Assembly (NCBI GenBank): GCA_023213315.1
Contig: JAKCPI010014212.1
Span: forward strand, 248,001-312,000
Source of the DNA: Euborellia annulipes
Lineage: Eukaryota > Arthropoda > Insecta > Dermaptera > Anisolabididae
Reading direction: 5' to 3'
Length of the DNA stretch: 64,000 nucleotides
The position numbers were made by a program, and so were the translations under genes. A model generated the notes under the pieces. The model was given only the letters and a program-made list of their open reading frames with translations. It was not told the origin of the DNA and did not search any database. Shown in pieces: positions 61,490-64,000 of this stretch. Numbering within the stretch: position 1 is the stretch's first letter; the number at the start of each line of letters is the position of its first letter.

Positions 61490-62743
61490 ATGTTACAACG
61501 TTTTTTTAAGTAAGCTTCCTTTTTATAATAAAACCTGGTTTCAGTTCGTTTTATATGTATTTAAACGTTTTGAAGCTGATCGGTGCCGCGAACAAGCTGG
61601 TTCTCTCACCTATACAACACTATTCGCAGTTGTACCGATGTTAACGGTTTTTTTTAGTTATTATTTCTTCAATTAAAGCGTTAGAACCTGCAAGACAACA
61701 GCTCCAACATTTAATCTATAGTAATTTTTTACCCAAAAGCACTATTGCATTTGATAAAGCCTTGAATGCTTTCACAGAGAAATCCAGTAACCTCACCGTT
61801 ATTGGTGTGCTGTTTTTATTCGTGACTACCGTTTTAATGCTCACGTCCATTGAAACAGTTTTTAATCGTATTTGGCGTGTAAAAGAAACTCGTAGCGGCA
61901 TTATGGGTTTTATGCGTTACTGGACGATCATCTCTTTAGGTCCGATTATTTTAGGAAGTGCATTCGTTATTTCCTCAACTGGTCGCTTCCATGAATATTC
62001 TCAGCAATAATTTTGCAGGATATCAACTTGATGGATCATTCATACTCTGGATGATTTCGTTTGTATTGACTATTGTTGGCTTTTTTATTTTGTATTGGAC
62101 TATTCCGAATCGAACAGTTCCAGTTTATGCAGCTGGTATAGCGGCCTGCTTAAGTGCTGTACTTTTTGAAATACTCAAAAACTTATTTAGCTTTGTAATG
62201 TCAAATTTCACCAGTTACGAACTGATCTATGGTGCATTTGCAGCAGTACCTATTTTCCTGTTATGGATATTTCTTTCATGGAATATTATTTTACTAGGAG
62301 TAGAAGTCAGCTTTGCTTTAACTGCTTTTCACTCAGGTAAAGAGCAAAAACGACACCCTGTTCTCATGTTATTAGATATTCTTGAATTGTTTTATAAAAA
62401 AGCAAAAACTGGGTGAAAGTGTAAGTGATAAAGAAGCCCTAGAAATTTTAGGCCGAGGAGAAGTTGGACGCTGGCCCTGCATATGTACTTCTACTTGAAG
62501 AGCAAAATTTGGTTAAACGCACCGATAAAGATGAATATGTTTTAGTTCGTAATTTGTCTCAAGTCGACTTCTGGAGCTTTTTTACAGCTCTTCCATATCC
62601 ACTCCCTTTACGCCAAGATGTTCAAAATGTGCATGATGACGATGAATGGATGGAAAAAATTGGCCCAGCATTTAGTTGAGTCTAATGACTATCTAGCTGC
62701 AAAACTTTCTATCCCTCTCTCCACAATTCTTGAAGAGAAATAA
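61490..62743 (+). pseudogene. YihY/UPF0761-family membrane protein, multiply frameshifted
   Basis: About 418 residues with six membrane segments, of the family once called ribonuclease BN. Landmarks: EQAGSLTYTTLFAVVPMLTV, ETVFNRIWRV, TIPNRTVPVYAA and SNFTSYELIYGAFAAVPIFL. A soluble C-terminal winged-helix-like part follows (EALEILGRGEVG). At least six single-base shifts break it: T runs at 61501-61507 and near 61650, then near 61985, 62400, 62480 and 62656. The density is high even for this window. The ATG at 61490 is chosen because the protein then begins MLQR, joining to FLSKLPFYNKTW; 61458 is an alternative. Confidence 0.8.
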
Positions 62744-62793
62744 GTAGGCAGCAGCTTCTCATTTAATGTAGCTGTACTCTAATGTTTAGCTCA

Positions 62794-62828
62794 TAAAAAA
62801 AACCCTATTATTGAAAAATAATAGGGTT
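62794..62828 (-). terminator. Terminator of the fumarylacetoacetase-family gene
   Basis: AACCCTATTATT and AATAATAGGGTT form a twelve-pair stem; on the minus strand it is followed by an eight-base T run. Confidence 0.9.
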
Positions 62829-62855
62829 AAAAATATCTAGCTGTAGCAAATGAAA

Positions 62856-63498
62856 TTACGCTTTTACAAAAGTTTCCCAGACAAAATCCTGTGTTGCGCC
62901 TTTTAATGTCATTTTCAACTGATCACCCGAGTGTAGTGGTCCAACACCCGCAGGTGAGCCTGTCATAATCACATCACCCGGCTCTAATGAAAAGACCTGA
63001 TTAATATCAGTTAACAGATTACCAATAGTAAACATTAATAGTTCAGTATTCCCATCTTGACGTAACTCATCATTAATATGGAAAGTGAATTTAGTCTCTT
63101 GCCAATCTGTAATTTCTTTTGTATCTACCCAGTCAGCCAAAACACAAGCACCATCAAAAGCTTTTGCACGCTCCCATGGGTGACCTTTAGTTTTCAGATC
63201 ATTCTGTAAATCACGCATTGTTAAATCAAGACCTAAAGTCACTGCACCAATCGCTTTTAATGCCTTTGCAGGGTCTGTTTCACCTTTTAAAGGCTGGTCA
63301 ATACGTAAAACTAATTCACACTCAAAATGACAACTGCCCCAAGCTGGATTCCAAGAAATACCGTCATTTAAACCAATCAAGCTACTCGGTGGCTTAATAA
63401 ATAATATAGGTCTGTCAGGCATAGCATTATTTAATTCTTTGACATGATCGGCATAACTTCTGCCTACGCAAACGATTTTTAGAAGGACGTGTATTCAT
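62856..63498 (-). pseudogene. Fumarylacetoacetate-hydrolase-family protein, frameshifted
   Basis: About 213 residues. The ATG at 63498 has AAGGA upstream; the frame breaks at the T run 63476-63480 (one too many) and resumes as KIVCVGRSYADHVKELN. Metal-binding FAH motifs: CHFECELVLRI (Glu pair) and PGDVIMTGSPAGVGPL. The short form resembles acylpyruvases (YcgM/FAHD1 type), which hydrolyse acylpyruvates or decarboxylate oxaloacetate. Confidence 0.85.
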
Positions 63499-63537
63499 GA
63501 GGCTTCCTTGGTTGTTGTGGCTGATAATTCCAATAAT

Positions 63538-64000
63538 TTATTTCTTAAATGTATTTTCAAATATAGTTTGATCTGAAACCTGTGCAAATGCTCGCTTTGG
63601 CACAATAATTACAGTTTTATTTTTTAACTCAAGCATGTAAGTCAGTTTACCTTTAGCAAAGGTTTGCACATTCGCATATTGCACCACTTGCTTACGACCA
63701 TTGGCATAAAGCTCAAAATAATCTTGATAGAGGTCGATTCCCTGCTCACTCTTTCCAAACTGGTAACGAACAAATTGACGTTTAAATAACATCGGTAAAA
63801 GCCAATAACGCATCAGCCCTTGCATCACCAGAAAAAATACCTAGCCCAACATAATATCGACCAACCCCAGAGAAACCTAAATAAAGTCCCCAAATAATAA
63901 TTGCGATACTAATCGCAGGTGTTAGAAAACGGGTAAATTGTTTTTTCCCAAATGTCACTAATGAAAATCCATCTTGTGATTCTTCTAAATTCAAATAGTA
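63538..64000 (-). pseudogene. YcxB-like membrane protein, frameshifted and partial
   Basis: The frame enters from beyond the window end, reads YYLNLEESQDGFSLVTFG, passes through a membrane segment (AISIAIIIWGLYLGF) and breaks at the A run 63832-63837 (plus strand). With one base fewer it continues through MQGLMRYWLLPMLFKRQF to DYFELYANGRKQVVQYANV and ends at 63538. Two N-terminal membrane segments and a C-terminal PH-like part fit YcxB-type proteins of unknown function. The start lies outside the window. Confidence 0.65.

Overview
The window comes from a gammaproteobacterium of the genus Acinetobacter, most likely the A. calcoaceticus-baumannii group. The reasons are the AT-rich base composition, the 16S/23S sequence character, the rrn layout 16S-tRNA-Ile-tRNA-Ala-23S-5S, and Acinetobacter-style housekeeping blocks (rplM-rpsI-sspA-sspB, pdxA-ksgA-apaH, miaB-phoH-ybeY). 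No prophage, CRISPR array or intact insertion sequence was seen. The only mobile-looking item is a ~266-bp MITE-like element between phoH and ybeY.

Layout. 1-4.6 kb: a partial alpha/beta hydrolase, a small rhodanese/phosphatase-like protein, two lipoproteins, a dihydrolipoamide-dehydrogenase-like flavoprotein and a broken secreted protein. 4.5-10.5 kb: first rRNA operon, minus strand. 10.7-12.9 kb: a YfiR/YfiN/YfiB-type cyclic-di-GMP signalling locus. 13-25.8 kb: phosphoesterase, phospholipase D/cardiolipin-synthase-like protein, acyltransferase, hflX, a CidA/LrgA + LrgB pair, DUF2147, apaH-ksgA-pdxA, rplM-rpsI, sspA-sspB and a tail-anchored unknown. 25.9-35.0 kb: an acyclic terpene utilisation (atu) cluster, atuABCDEF on the minus strand with a divergent TetR regulator. 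35-38.8 kb: GNAT acetyltransferase, another acyl-CoA dehydrogenase, DUF4256, GFA-family and DUF2007 proteins. 38.9-44.9 kb: second rRNA operon, same strand and nearly identical. 44.9-64 kb: pssA, rlmJ, 2OG-Fe(II) oxygenase, mdh, an RNase T2-like protein, a lytic transglycosylase, miaB, phoH, ybeY, a TonB-like protein, DUF3108, xpt, a WrbA-like protein, a YihY-like membrane protein, a fumarylacetoacetase-family protein and a YcxB-like protein.

Two properties dominate the reading. First, about 21 genes, including conserved housekeeping genes (ksgA, apaH, sspA, miaB, phoH, ybeY), are broken by single-base shifts, mostly in homopolymer runs. The two rRNA operons also differ mainly by homopolymer indels. 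This is best explained by base-calling error in a draft sequence, so these breaks should not be read as real pseudogenes without checking. Second, the two rRNA operons lie in a ~6.0-kb direct repeat about 34.35 kb apart. One edge of the repeat falls exactly beside a promoter -10 box. The other falls inside a protein gene, leaving a duplicated 5' gene fragment beside the second operon.

The genes that work together most clearly are the atu cluster (degradation of citronellol/geraniol-type branched compounds through a geranyl-CoA carboxylase) and the yfi locus (envelope-stress-controlled diguanylate cyclase). No wholly undescribed system was identified. The most biologically interesting items are the yfiR-yfiN junction, the RNase T2-like protein lacking its catalytic histidines, the repeat edges, the MITE-like element and the strong hairpin in front of xpt.
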